Source: Paractinoplanes durhamensis
GTDB lineage: Bacteria; Actinomycetota; Actinomycetes; Mycobacteriales; Micromonosporaceae
NCBI RefSeq assembly: GCF_016862175.1
Contig: NZ_BOML01000070.1
Coordinates: 1 to 64,000, forward strand
Direction of reading: 5' to 3'
Length of the DNA: 64,000 nucleotides
Shown: piece after piece, positions 57,285 through 64,000 of the stretch
How positions within the stretch are numbered: position 1 is the first letter of the stretch
How the letters are laid out: each line of letters opens with the position of its first letter
The notes under the pieces: generated by a model
The model's database searches: none
The model's input: the letters and a program-made list of their open reading frames with translations, nothing else
Told to the model about the DNA's origin: nothing
Made by a program: the position numbers and the translations under genes

Positions 57285-58514
57285 GTGGCTGAGCCCCGTA
57301 TCCCCAGCGGTTTTGACTTCACCGACCCGGAGATCTACGTCCACGGGATTCCGCACGCCGAGTTCGCCGAGATGCGCCGCAACGCCCCGGTCTGGTGGAT
57401 CCCGCAGGAGCGTGGCAGCGCCGGCTTCGACGACGACGGCTATTGGGCGGTCACCCGGCACGCCGACGTGATGGCCGTGTCCCGCGACAGCGAGACGTTC
57501 TCCAGCTGGGAGAACACCGCGATCGTCCGGTTCCAGGCGGGCATGCCGCGGGACCGGATCGAGATGCAGCGGTATGTGCTGCTCAACATGGACCCGCCCG
57601 AGCACACGGCGCAGCGCGCGATCGTGTCCCGCGGCTTCACCCCACGGGCGATCAACAGCCTGCGCACGGCGCTCACCACCCGGGCCGAGCGAATCGTCCG
57701 GGAAACGGGAGGGCAGAGCGGTGACTTCGTCACCGAGATCGCCTGCGAGCTGCCGCTGCAGGCCATCGCCGAGCTGCTCGGCGTGCCGCAGGAGGACCGC
57801 CGCAACGTCTTCGACTGGTCGAACTCGATGATCGGCTACGACGACCCGGAGTACAGCGAGGCCGCCGACCCGATGGAACCGGCCATGGAGCTGCTCGGCT
57901 ACGCGATGAAGATGGCCGAGGACCGGCAGGCGTGCCCGCGCGACGACATCGTGTCCACCCTGGTGCAGGCCGAGATCGGCGGCGAGCACCTGTCCTCCGA
58001 CGAGTTCGGCTTCTTCGTGCTGATGCTCGCCGTCGCCGGCAACGAGACCACCCGCAACGCCATCGCGCACGGCATGCTCGCCCTGCTCGAACACCCCGAC
58101 CAGTGGGCGTTCTGGAAGGAGAACCGGCCGCGCACCGCCGTCGACGAGATCGTCCGCTGGGGCACCCCGGTCAACGTCTTCCAGCGCACCGCGACCCGTG
58201 ACACCGAGCTCGGCGGGCAGCAGATCCGCAAGGGCGATCGGGTCGCCCTCTTCTACGGTTCGGCCAACTTCGACGAGGCCGTCTTCGACTCGCCGGAGCG
58301 CTTCGACATCAGCCGCAGCCCCAACCCGCACCTCGGTTTCGGCGGCAGTGGTGCGCACTTCTGCCTCGGCGCCAACCTCGCCCGCCTCGAAATCGACCTG
58401 ATCTTCAACGCGATAGCCGATCACATGCCGGCGATCACCCTGGACGGCACACCCGAGCGGTTGCGGTCCGGCTGGCTCAACAGCATCAAACACTTGCCGG
58501 TGCGGTATCGCTGA
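57285..58514 (+). CDS. cyp125: Steroid C26-monooxygenase CYP125
   Basis: This 409-residue cytochrome P450 has the I-helix segment LMLAVAGNETTRNAIAHGM, the ExxR helix DEIVRWGTPVNVFQRTATRDTEL, and the heme loop FGGSGAHFCLGANLARLE with Cys360. The start IPSGFDFTDPEIYVHGIPHAEFAEMR and the NVFQRTA region are typical of the CYP125A subfamily. CYP125 oxidises C26 of cholesterol or cholestenone to the acid, the entry to side-chain beta-oxidation. AGGAGG lies before the GTG. Its 3' end overlaps ltp3 by 29 bases. Confidence 0.92.
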   Translation: MAEPRIPSGFDFTDPEIYVHGIPHAEFAEMRRNAPVWWIPQERGSAGFDDDGYWAVTRHADVMAVSRDSETFSSWENTAIVRFQAGMPRDRIEMQRYVLLNMDPPEHTAQRAIVSRGFTPRAINSLRTALTTRAERIVRETGGQSGDFVTEIACELPLQAIAELLGVPQEDRRNVFDWSNSMIGYDDPEYSEAADPMEPAMELLGYAMKMAEDRQACPRDDIVSTLVQAEIGGEHLSSDEFGFFVLMLAVAGNETTRNAIAHGMLALLEHPDQWAFWKENRPRTAVDEIVRWGTPVNVFQRTATRDTELGGQQIRKGDRVALFYGSANFDEAVFDSPERFDISRSPNPHLGFGGSGAHFCLGANLARLEIDLIFNAIADHMPAITLDGTPERLRSGWLNSIKHLPVRYR

Positions 58515-59646
58515 CCACCCACATCGAAAAGAATTGAGATCCTCCGCCGTACGCGTGACCGAGCGCCGTGCGAGCCCCGGCAACCTGGTGCTCGCCGGCC
58601 CGGCCCATCACCTGCATGGCCGCTTCGGCGAACCGCAGCATGCCGGAGGCGCCGATCGGGTTGGAGCACAGCACCCCGCCTGATGGGTTGACCGGCAGCC
58701 GCCCGCCGAGCGCGGTCTCGCCCGACTCGACAAGCTTCCAGCCGTGCCCGGCCTCGGCGAAGCCCAGGTTCTCCAGCCACATCGGCTCGAACCAGCTGAA
58801 CGGCACGTAGATCTCGGCGACGTCCACCTGGTCGAGCGGGTCGGTGATGCCGGCCGCCTGCCACAGCGCCCGGGCCGCCTCGGCGCCCGCTCGCGGGTTG
58901 ACGTGGTCCTTGCCGGCGAAGAAGGTCGGCTCGGTGCGCATCGCGGTCGCCCGGATCCAGGCGACCTTCCTGGTGGAGGCCTCGGCCGCGGCCTGGTCGC
59001 CGATCACCACCGCACACGCGCCGTCGGACGACGGACAGGTCTCGTCGTAGCGGATCGGATCCCACAACATCTTGGACGCCTGCACCGACTCGAGGGTGAT
59101 GTCCGGCTGGCGCAGATGGGCGTAGGGGTTGCGGGCGCCGTTTCGCCGGTCCTTCACCGCGACCAGGGCGCCGATGTGCCCGGGCGCGTGTGAACGCCGG
59201 ATGTAGGCGCGGATGTGCGGCGCGAAGTAGCCGCCCGCGCCGGCGCCGATCGGCGCGGTGAAGGGCGGCTGGATCGACAGCGCCCACATGGCGTTGGATT
59301 CCGACTGCTTCTCGAACGCCACCGCCAGCACCCGGCGGTGCACCCCCGCGCGGACGAGGCTGGTCGCGACGTTCGCGGTGGCGCCGCCGACGGAGCCGGC
59401 CGTGTGCACCCGCAGCAGCGGGCGACCGGCGGCCCCGATCGCGTCGGCGAGGAAGAGCTCGGGCATCATCACGCCCTCGAAGAGATCGGGCGCCTTCCCG
59501 AGAACCACCGCGTCGATCTGCGACCAGTCGACGCCGGCGTCCGCAAGGGCCCGGTCGATGGCTTCGCGGCACAGCCCAGCCATCGACACGTCGGTGCGCC
59601 GGGTCCGGTGGTGCGTCTGCCCGGTGCCAAGGACGGCCGCTCGCAT
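58486..59646 (-). CDS. ltp3: Lipid-transfer/thiolase-fold protein, Ltp3-like
   Basis: This 386-residue SCP-x-type thiolase-fold protein has AAVLGTGQTHHRTRRTDVSMAGL at the N terminus, HTAGSVGGATANVATSLVRAG near residue 85 and NPSGGVLCSNPIGASGMLRFAEA near the end. In M. tuberculosis ltp3 and ltp4 stand next to a DUF35 gene, the same set as here. By analogy with Ltp2 these may be retroaldolases or thiolases on other sterol side chains. The start overlaps the ltp4 stop (TGATG). It converges on cyp125. Confidence 0.83.
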   Translation of the reverse strand: MRAAVLGTGQTHHRTRRTDVSMAGLCREAIDRALADAGVDWSQIDAVVLGKAPDLFEGVMMPELFLADAIGAAGRPLLRVHTAGSVGGATANVATSLVRAGVHRRVLAVAFEKQSESNAMWALSIQPPFTAPIGAGAGGYFAPHIRAYIRRSHAPGHIGALVAVKDRRNGARNPYAHLRQPDITLESVQASKMLWDPIRYDETCPSSDGACAVVIGDQAAAEASTRKVAWIRATAMRTEPTFFAGKDHVNPRAGAEAARALWQAAGITDPLDQVDVAEIYVPFSWFEPMWLENLGFAEAGHGWKLVESGETALGGRLPVNPSGGVLCSNPIGASGMLRFAEAAMQVMGRAGEHQVAGARTALGHAYGGGSQFFSMWVVSDTAPASV

Positions 59647-60719
59647 CACTCCGCCTCCCGACCTTCCGCCTCGTGGGTTTCCGCGTCCAGCACGCAGATC
59701 AGGTTTTGCTGTAGCGCCGGGCCGCTGGTGGCGTGGCCTAGGGCACGGCGGGCGCGGCCGGACATCACCTGCTCGGCGGCCGCGCCGATCCGGGCCAGGC
59801 CGGCCGAGAACATCGGGTTGCCGCAGAGCGCCCCGCCGGACGGGTTGATCCTGACCCGGTCGCGCAGGCCGAGCGCGGCGCGTAGCAGCAGCTCCTGGTG
59901 GGTGAACGGGGCGTGCAACTCGGCGACGTCGAGGTCGTCGGGCAGGCCCGCCGCTTCGGCCGCGGCGGTGGCCGACGGCACGGTCGTGAGGTCGCGCTCG
60001 CCGAGGCCCTGCGGGTCGATCCGGTGCGCCACGCCGGTGATCCAGGCCCGCTGCGGGGCGGCGAGGGCGCAATCGCCGGACGCGAGGACCAGCGCGGCGG
60101 CGCCATCCGAAACCGGGGCGCAGTCATGCACGCGGAGCGGGTCGGCGAGATAGGGCGCGTCGGTGTCGACGGGACCGCGGACCTGGGCATACGGATTGTC
60201 GGCCGCATCGGCGCGGCTGCGGGCCGCCACCTCGGCCATCGCCTTCTCGGTGATGATGCCGGCGTCGAGCGCGAGCCGGGCCTGCAGCGCGGCGACGCTC
60301 ACCGAGTCGGGCCAGAGCGGCGCGACCACGTAGGGGTCGAGCTGCAGGGCGAGGACCCGGCGCAGCAGCCCGGCCGACGACTTGCCGAAGCCGTAGACCA
60401 GAGCGGTCTCCGCCTCACCGGCGAGGATCTTCACGTACGCCTCGTAGAACGCCCAGGCCGCGTCCATCTCCACGTGCGACTCGCAGATCGGCGGGTATGC
60501 CCCGATCGCGTCGACCGCGTTGACGAAGGAGAACGCCCGCCCGGCGAGATAGTCCGACGAGCCGGAGCACCAGAAGTCGACGTCCCGCCGGTCGAGCCCG
60601 GCGTTCGCGAGGGCTTGCCGGAAGACCGGAACGAGCGTCTCCACGCCGCTGGTGGTCCCGGCCGAGGCCAGATTGGGAGCCTGAGCGAAACCCACGACCG
60701 CGACCCGCGGCGTGCTCAT
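59646..60719 (-). CDS. ltp4: Lipid-transfer/thiolase-fold protein, Ltp4-like
   Basis: This 357-residue thiolase-fold protein pairs with Ltp3. The start is RVAVVGFAQAPNLASAGTTSGVETL, then ICESHVEMDAAWAFYEAYVKI and NPSGGALCGNPMFSAGLARIG. Size and order fit Rv3522 (Ltp4). In Ltp2 and similar enzymes a thiolase-fold dimer works with a DUF35 partner, and the double DUF35 gene directly upstream overlaps this start by four bases. The substrate side chain is unknown, perhaps branched plant sterol chains. Confidence 0.8.
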   Translation of the reverse strand: MSTPRVAVVGFAQAPNLASAGTTSGVETLVPVFRQALANAGLDRRDVDFWCSGSSDYLAGRAFSFVNAVDAIGAYPPICESHVEMDAAWAFYEAYVKILAGEAETALVYGFGKSSAGLLRRVLALQLDPYVVAPLWPDSVSVAALQARLALDAGIITEKAMAEVAARSRADAADNPYAQVRGPVDTDAPYLADPLRVHDCAPVSDGAAALVLASGDCALAAPQRAWITGVAHRIDPQGLGERDLTTVPSATAAAEAAGLPDDLDVAELHAPFTHQELLLRAALGLRDRVRINPSGGALCGNPMFSAGLARIGAAAEQVMSGRARRALGHATSGPALQQNLICVLDAETHEAEGREAE

Positions 60720-61657
60720 AGGTGCTCCTCGAAAGACTCGTAGGGCGCGTCGGGTTCGCCGGTCGGGCGGAAGTGGACGATGTTCTCCGGGGTGGTGGTC
60801 CAGTCCTCCGGGGGGCGCCAGACCGCGGCCACCCGCATGCCCATCCGCACCTGGCCGGCGTCGCCGATGACGAAGTGGGGGATGGGGATGTCGGCGCCGT
60901 CGAGCAGGATCTGGGCGACCACGTACGGCGGGTCGAGGCGCTGGCCGGGGAACGGCACGTTGACCACGCAGAACGTGGTGACCGTGCCGTGGTCGCGGAC
61001 CGGCACCTCCTCCTCGGTCGGTACTCCGTCGGCGGGGCAGACCCGGGGCGGGACGTAGACCTTGTGGCAGACCGGGCATCGCTGCCCGAGCAGCCGCCCC
61101 TCGGCCAGGGCGCGCAGGTAACGGCTCTCGTCGGTCGAGGTGGTGTGCGTGTAGGACAGCCGGATCGGCGTCGTCATGATCGTGACCGGCTCGCCGGTGT
61201 CCGCTGACGGAGGCACCGGCGCCGCCGAGCCGGGCTCGAAGCACTCGATGTCGCGGATGTGGCCCGTTCGCTCGGGGGACCAGCGGATGTGGACTCGCAT
61301 GCCGGTCTGCATCCGGTCGCGGGTGCCCGCGTCGACCGCGTGCAGCATTGCCGTGTCGGCGCCGTCGAGGCGGATCAGCGCCCAGCCGAACGGGCGGTCG
61401 AGGGGCTGGCCTTCGAGGGGGTGGTCGGTCCAGGTCCAGCTGAGCACGGTGCCGGTTGATGCCACCTCGACCAGGTCGGTCAAGGGGGCGTGGGTTGCCG
61501 GGTCGTACTCGAGTGGGGGCACGTGGATGCGGCCGTCGGCGGAGCGGCTTCCCAGCACCCGGCGGTCGCGCAGGCCGGCCATGAAACGGCCCAGCACCGG
61601 GCCGAGCGAGCGGGTGTAGTCGAAGCCGATGTTCAGGGGAGCGGAGAGCACATCCAC
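60716..61657 (-). CDS. Double DUF35 OB-fold/zinc-ribbon protein, Rv3521-like
   Basis: This 313-residue protein has two copies of the DUF35 module. The first, residues about 1-145, has lost its zinc cysteines. The second, about 170-300, keeps the zinc ribbon as CPVCHKVYVPPRVCPADG and then the OB fold (VTTFCVVNVPFPGQRLDPPYVVAQILLDGAD). DUF35 proteins dock on thiolase-fold acyl-CoA enzymes and bind CoA esters. It is first in the operon with ltp4 and ltp3. A GTG start follows a KstR box. Confidence 0.85.
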   Translation of the reverse strand: MDVLSAPLNIGFDYTRSLGPVLGRFMAGLRDRRVLGSRSADGRIHVPPLEYDPATHAPLTDLVEVASTGTVLSWTWTDHPLEGQPLDRPFGWALIRLDGADTAMLHAVDAGTRDRMQTGMRVHIRWSPERTGHIRDIECFEPGSAAPVPPSADTGEPVTIMTTPIRLSYTHTTSTDESRYLRALAEGRLLGQRCPVCHKVYVPPRVCPADGVPTEEEVPVRDHGTVTTFCVVNVPFPGQRLDPPYVVAQILLDGADIPIPHFVIGDAGQVRMGMRVAAVWRPPEDWTTTPENIVHFRPTGEPDAPYESFEEHL

Positions 61658-61666
61658 GCCCGCCAG

Positions 61667-61680
61667 TGAAACACGTTCTA
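61667..61680. promoter_or_regulatory. KstR box TGAAACACGTTCTA
   Basis: It fits TnnAACnnGTTnnA and lies nine bases before the start of the DUF35-ltp4-ltp3 operon. Confidence 0.8.
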
Positions 61681-61722
61681 AATAGGCGAATCAAGGCCCA
61701 CACTCGAAAGGTGCCCGTCGAG

Positions 61723-61736
61723 TAGAACGCGTTATA
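61723..61736. promoter_or_regulatory. KstR box TAGAACGCGTTATA
   Basis: It fits the consensus and lies 11 bases before the ATG of the acyl-CoA synthetase gene. The overlapping TATAGA can be a -10 element, so repression would be direct. Confidence 0.8.
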
Positions 61737-61747
61737 GAGTGGCGGTC

Positions 61748-63271
61748 ATGAGCGGCATCGGACTGTGGAACATCGCGCATCAGGATCCGGAGCGGACCGC
61801 GGTCGTCGACCCGGGCGGTGGCGTCGTGACCTACGGGGAGCTGGCCGCCGAGGCCGATCGGATCGGCGGCGGGCTGCAGGCGCTCGGGCTGGTGCCGGGT
61901 GACACGGTGGCGATGCTGCTGCCCAACGGCGCCGACCTGCTCGCGGTCGAGTTCGCGACGCTGCAGACCGGGCTCTACTCGGTGCCGCTCAACTGGCACC
62001 TCACCGCGGCCGAGATCGCCTACATCCTGCGGGACAGCGGCGCCAAGGCGTTCGTCGCCCACGAGCGCTTCGCGGAGACGGCGGCGGCCTCAGCGGGGGA
62101 GGTGCCGCACCTCTTCGGGGTCGGGGAGGTGCCCGGCTTCCGGCCGCTCGCCGAGCTCGACGGCCCACTTCACGACCGGACCAGCGGCGCCCTCATGGTC
62201 TACACCTCGGGCACCTCGGGGCGGCCCAAGGGTGTGCGTCGGCCGTTGACCGGTGCCGACCCGTACGCCGTACCGCAAGTCTCGCAATGGTTTTTCGGGC
62301 TTTTCGGGTTGACGGCGGAGGACGGGCATGTGCATCTGTGCTGCTCGCCGCTCTATCACACGGCGGTGATGAACTTCGCGGTCATCTCGCTCCAGCTCGG
62401 ACACCCGGTGGTGGTGATGGACCGGTGGGATCCGCACGAGATGCTGCGGCTCATCGAGCGGCATCGGGTCACCCACAGTCACATGGTGCCGACCCAGTTC
62501 CGGCGGTTGCTCGCGCTGCCGGAGAAGGTTCGCACCGGCTACGACCTGTCCTCGATGCGGGTGATGATCCATGGCGCGGCGCCGTGCCCGCACGAGGTCA
62601 AGCGCCGGATGCTCAGTTGGTGGGGGCCGGTCGTGGTGGAGTATTACGCGGCCAGCGAGGGTGGCGGCACCCTGATCACCGCGGCCGACTGGCTCAACCG
62701 GCCGGGTTCGGTCGGGCAGGCCTGGCCGGGTTCGCGGGTGCGGGTGCTGGATCCGGACGGCAACGACGCGGCGACCGGTCAGCCCGGGACGGTCTACCTG
62801 CAGATGGGCGACGCCACCTTCGAATATCTGGGTGACGCGGAGAAGACCCGGCAGTCGTGGCGGGGCCGGATGTTCACGGTCGGTGACATCGGCTATCTCG
62901 ACGACGACGGCTACCTGTTCCTGTGCGACCGGAAGAGCGACGTGATCATCACCGGCGGGGTGAACGTCTATCCGGCCGAGATCGAGGGCGAGCTCAGCGA
63001 GCACCCGGCGGTCGCCGACGTCGCGGTCTTCGGCATCCCGCACGAGGAGTGGGGCGAGGAGATCAAGGCGGTGGTGCAGCCGGAGCCGGGGGTGCCGACC
63101 GGGCCGGAGCTGACCGCCGAGCTGCAGGCGTTCCTGGCCGGTCGGCTGGCCAAGTTCAAGCTGCCGCGCAGCGTCGACTACGTCGAGGAGTTGCCCCGCG
63201 ACCCGAACGGCAAGCTCTACAAGCGACTCCTCCGCGACCCCTATTGGGCCGGGCGGCAGCGCGCGATCTAA
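61748..63271 (+). CDS. Acyl-CoA synthetase (steroid or fatty acid CoA ligase)
   Basis: This 507-residue AMP-forming ligase has LMVYTSGTSGRPKGVRRPL near residue 155, YYAASEGGGTLITAADWLNRPGSVGQAW, FTVGDIGYLDDDGYLFLCDRKSDVIITGG and catalytic-lysine segment LPRDPNGKLYKRLL. It is not FadD19 or FadD17 by my reading and is nearer FadD4-like mycobacterial synthetases. The KstR box before it suggests that it activates a steroid side-chain acid. The ATG at 61748 fits a near-leaderless transcript; a GTG nine bases upstream is in frame. It overlaps echA19 by four bases, tail to tail. Confidence 0.82.
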   Translation: MSGIGLWNIAHQDPERTAVVDPGGGVVTYGELAAEADRIGGGLQALGLVPGDTVAMLLPNGADLLAVEFATLQTGLYSVPLNWHLTAAEIAYILRDSGAKAFVAHERFAETAAASAGEVPHLFGVGEVPGFRPLAELDGPLHDRTSGALMVYTSGTSGRPKGVRRPLTGADPYAVPQVSQWFFGLFGLTAEDGHVHLCCSPLYHTAVMNFAVISLQLGHPVVVMDRWDPHEMLRLIERHRVTHSHMVPTQFRRLLALPEKVRTGYDLSSMRVMIHGAAPCPHEVKRRMLSWWGPVVVEYYAASEGGGTLITAADWLNRPGSVGQAWPGSRVRVLDPDGNDAATGQPGTVYLQMGDATFEYLGDAEKTRQSWRGRMFTVGDIGYLDDDGYLFLCDRKSDVIITGGVNVYPAEIEGELSEHPAVADVAVFGIPHEEWGEEIKAVVQPEPGVPTGPELTAELQAFLAGRLAKFKLPRSVDYVEELPRDPNGKLYKRLLRDPYWAGRQRAI

Positions 63272-64000
63272 CGCCCCTGGAAGTGCGGGGTGCGCTTCTC
63301 GATGAAGGCGCGCGGGCCCTCCTTCGCGTCGTCGCTGCGGAACACCGCCATGCCGATCCGCGACTCCACGGCGAACGCGTCGTTCTCGGCCATGCCTTCG
63401 GTTTCCCGGAGGGTACGCAGGATGGCCTGCACGGCGATCGGCCCGTTCGCGGCGATCGCGCCGGCCAGCTCGAGGGCCTTCGCCAGCGCCTCGCCGTCCG
63501 GCACGACATGACCGATCAGGCCGGCGTCCCGGGCTTCGGCGGCGCTCAGCTGCCTTCCGGTCAACAGCATTTCCACCGCGATGGTGTACGGGATCTGGCG
63601 CACCAAACGCACGGCGGAGCCACCCAGGGGGAACAAACCCCAGCGCGCCTCGGAGACCGCGAACCGGGCACTCGCGCCCGCCACCCGTACGTCGGTCGCC
63701 TGCAGGATCTCGGTGCCGCCCGCGACCGCCGGTCCTTCCACCGCGGCGACCAGGGGTTTCGTCAGGCGCCGGCCCTTGAGCAGCGCGTCGATCCGGGACA
63801 GGTCGGAGCCGTTGACGTTGTCGCCGGGATGCGACTGAGTCATCGCTTTGAGGTCGGCGCCCGCGCAGAACGCGCCGCCGGCCCCGGTGAGCACGCAGAC
63901 CCGGATCTCCGGATCCTCGTCCACCCGGTCCCACGCGTCGCGCATGATGGCCATCATCTCGGCCGACAGGGCGTTGCGGACCTGCGGCCGGTTCATCGTG
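63268..64000 (-). CDS. echA19: Enoyl-CoA hydratase EchA19, 5' end beyond window
   Basis: About 243 residues of a crotonase are present; the first codons lie past the right edge. Segments match M. tuberculosis EchA19 closely: GAGGAFCAGADLKAMTQSHPGD, SRIDALLKGRRLTKPLVAAVEGPAVAGGTEIL, GGSAVRLVRQIPYT and FRSDDAKEGPRAFIEKRTPHFQ. EchA19 hydrates the enoyl-CoA of the cholesterol side chain. In mycobacteria it is beside fadD19; here its convergent neighbour is a different ligase. Confidence 0.88.
   Translation of the reverse strand, partial: TMNRPQVRNALSAEMMAIMRDAWDRVDEDPEIRVCVLTGAGGAFCAGADLKAMTQSHPGDNVNGSDLSRIDALLKGRRLTKPLVAAVEGPAVAGGTEILQATDVRVAGASARFAVSEARWGLFPLGGSAVRLVRQIPYTIAVEMLLTGRQLSAAEARDAGLIGHVVPDGEALAKALELAGAIAANGPIAVQAILRTLRETEGMAENDAFAVESRIGMAVFRSDDAKEGPRAFIEKRTPHFQGR

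Noticed and set aside
61748..63271. Naming the KstR-controlled synthetase FadD19 or FadD17
   Set aside because: The EYYAASEGGGT and P-loop regions differ from FadD19 as I recall it and are nearer FadD4-like proteins, so no gene symbol is given.
1..64000. CRISPR array, tRNA, rRNA, insertion sequence or prophage
   Set aside because: No regularly spaced repeats, no clover-leaf sequence with a conserved TTC arm, no transposase, integrase or phage genes were seen.

Overview
The window is very GC-rich and densely coded, with many GTG starts, ATGA/GTGA stop-start overlaps and several apparently leaderless genes. This fits a high-GC actinobacterium. The sugar/glycosidase genes together with a complete steroid-degradation set suggest a soil genus of the Actinoplanes/Micromonosporaceae kind; the taxon is an inference, because no marker gene is present. 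I found no rRNA, tRNA, CRISPR array, insertion sequence or replication origin.

Region 1 (1-7,040) holds an MFS exporter cut by the left edge, a Xi-class GST-like protein, a luciferase-like flavin monooxygenase, a MetNIQ-type methionine/organosulfur ABC importer, a short MerR regulator with a long low-GC leader, and an NAD-dependent epimerase. Region 2 (7,120-12,121) holds a LysR regulator divergent from the epimerase, an FAD monooxygenase, a HEAT-repeat protein and a YbdK-type carboxylate-amine ligase.

Region 3 (12,126-22,927) is a glycoside-use locus: a GntR/UTRA repressor with its own operators, a lipoprotein binding protein, two permeases, a NagB-like protein with an altered catalytic residue, a GH4 enzyme, a BadF-type sugar kinase and a GH3 enzyme. 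A secreted glycosidase follows, with its own promoter flanked by two copies of one operator.

Region 4 (22,934-41,785) is a KstR-controlled cholesterol/steroid catabolic cluster. It contains kstR itself; the side-chain operon fadE28-fadE29-(chsH2::chsH1 fusion)-ltp2; kstD with a MaoC hydratase; a second KstD-like flavoprotein in operon with hsaE-hsaG-hsaF; the 9-alpha-hydroxylase genes kshA and kshB with a small Cys-rich protein between them; and hsaA-hsaD-hsaC-hsaB. Together these cover side-chain removal, A-ring dehydrogenation, B-ring opening, A-ring meta-cleavage and conversion of the dienoate to pyruvate and propionyl-CoA.

Region 5 (41,786-47,430) interrupts the steroid genes. It holds a 26-bp perfect hairpin, a metal-sensing ArsR with a CDF transporter, a YnfA-like protein, a frameshifted small gene, a DUF1232 protein and four poorly characterised genes.

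Region 6 (47,433-64,000) resumes steroid catabolism. A KstR2-type C/D-ring block (fadE33, fadE32, fadE31, an enoyl-CoA hydratase and fadD3, divergent from fadE30-ipdF) shares one KstR2-like operator. It is followed by a DUF3068 protein, fadA5, cyp125, ltp3/ltp4 with a double DUF35 protein, an acyl-CoA synthetase and echA19, which is cut by the right edge. KstR-type boxes fitting TnnAACnnGTTnnA sit before nearly every transcription unit of regions 4 and 6 outside the KstR2 block. kstR2, ipdAB, ipdC and fadA6 are not in the window.
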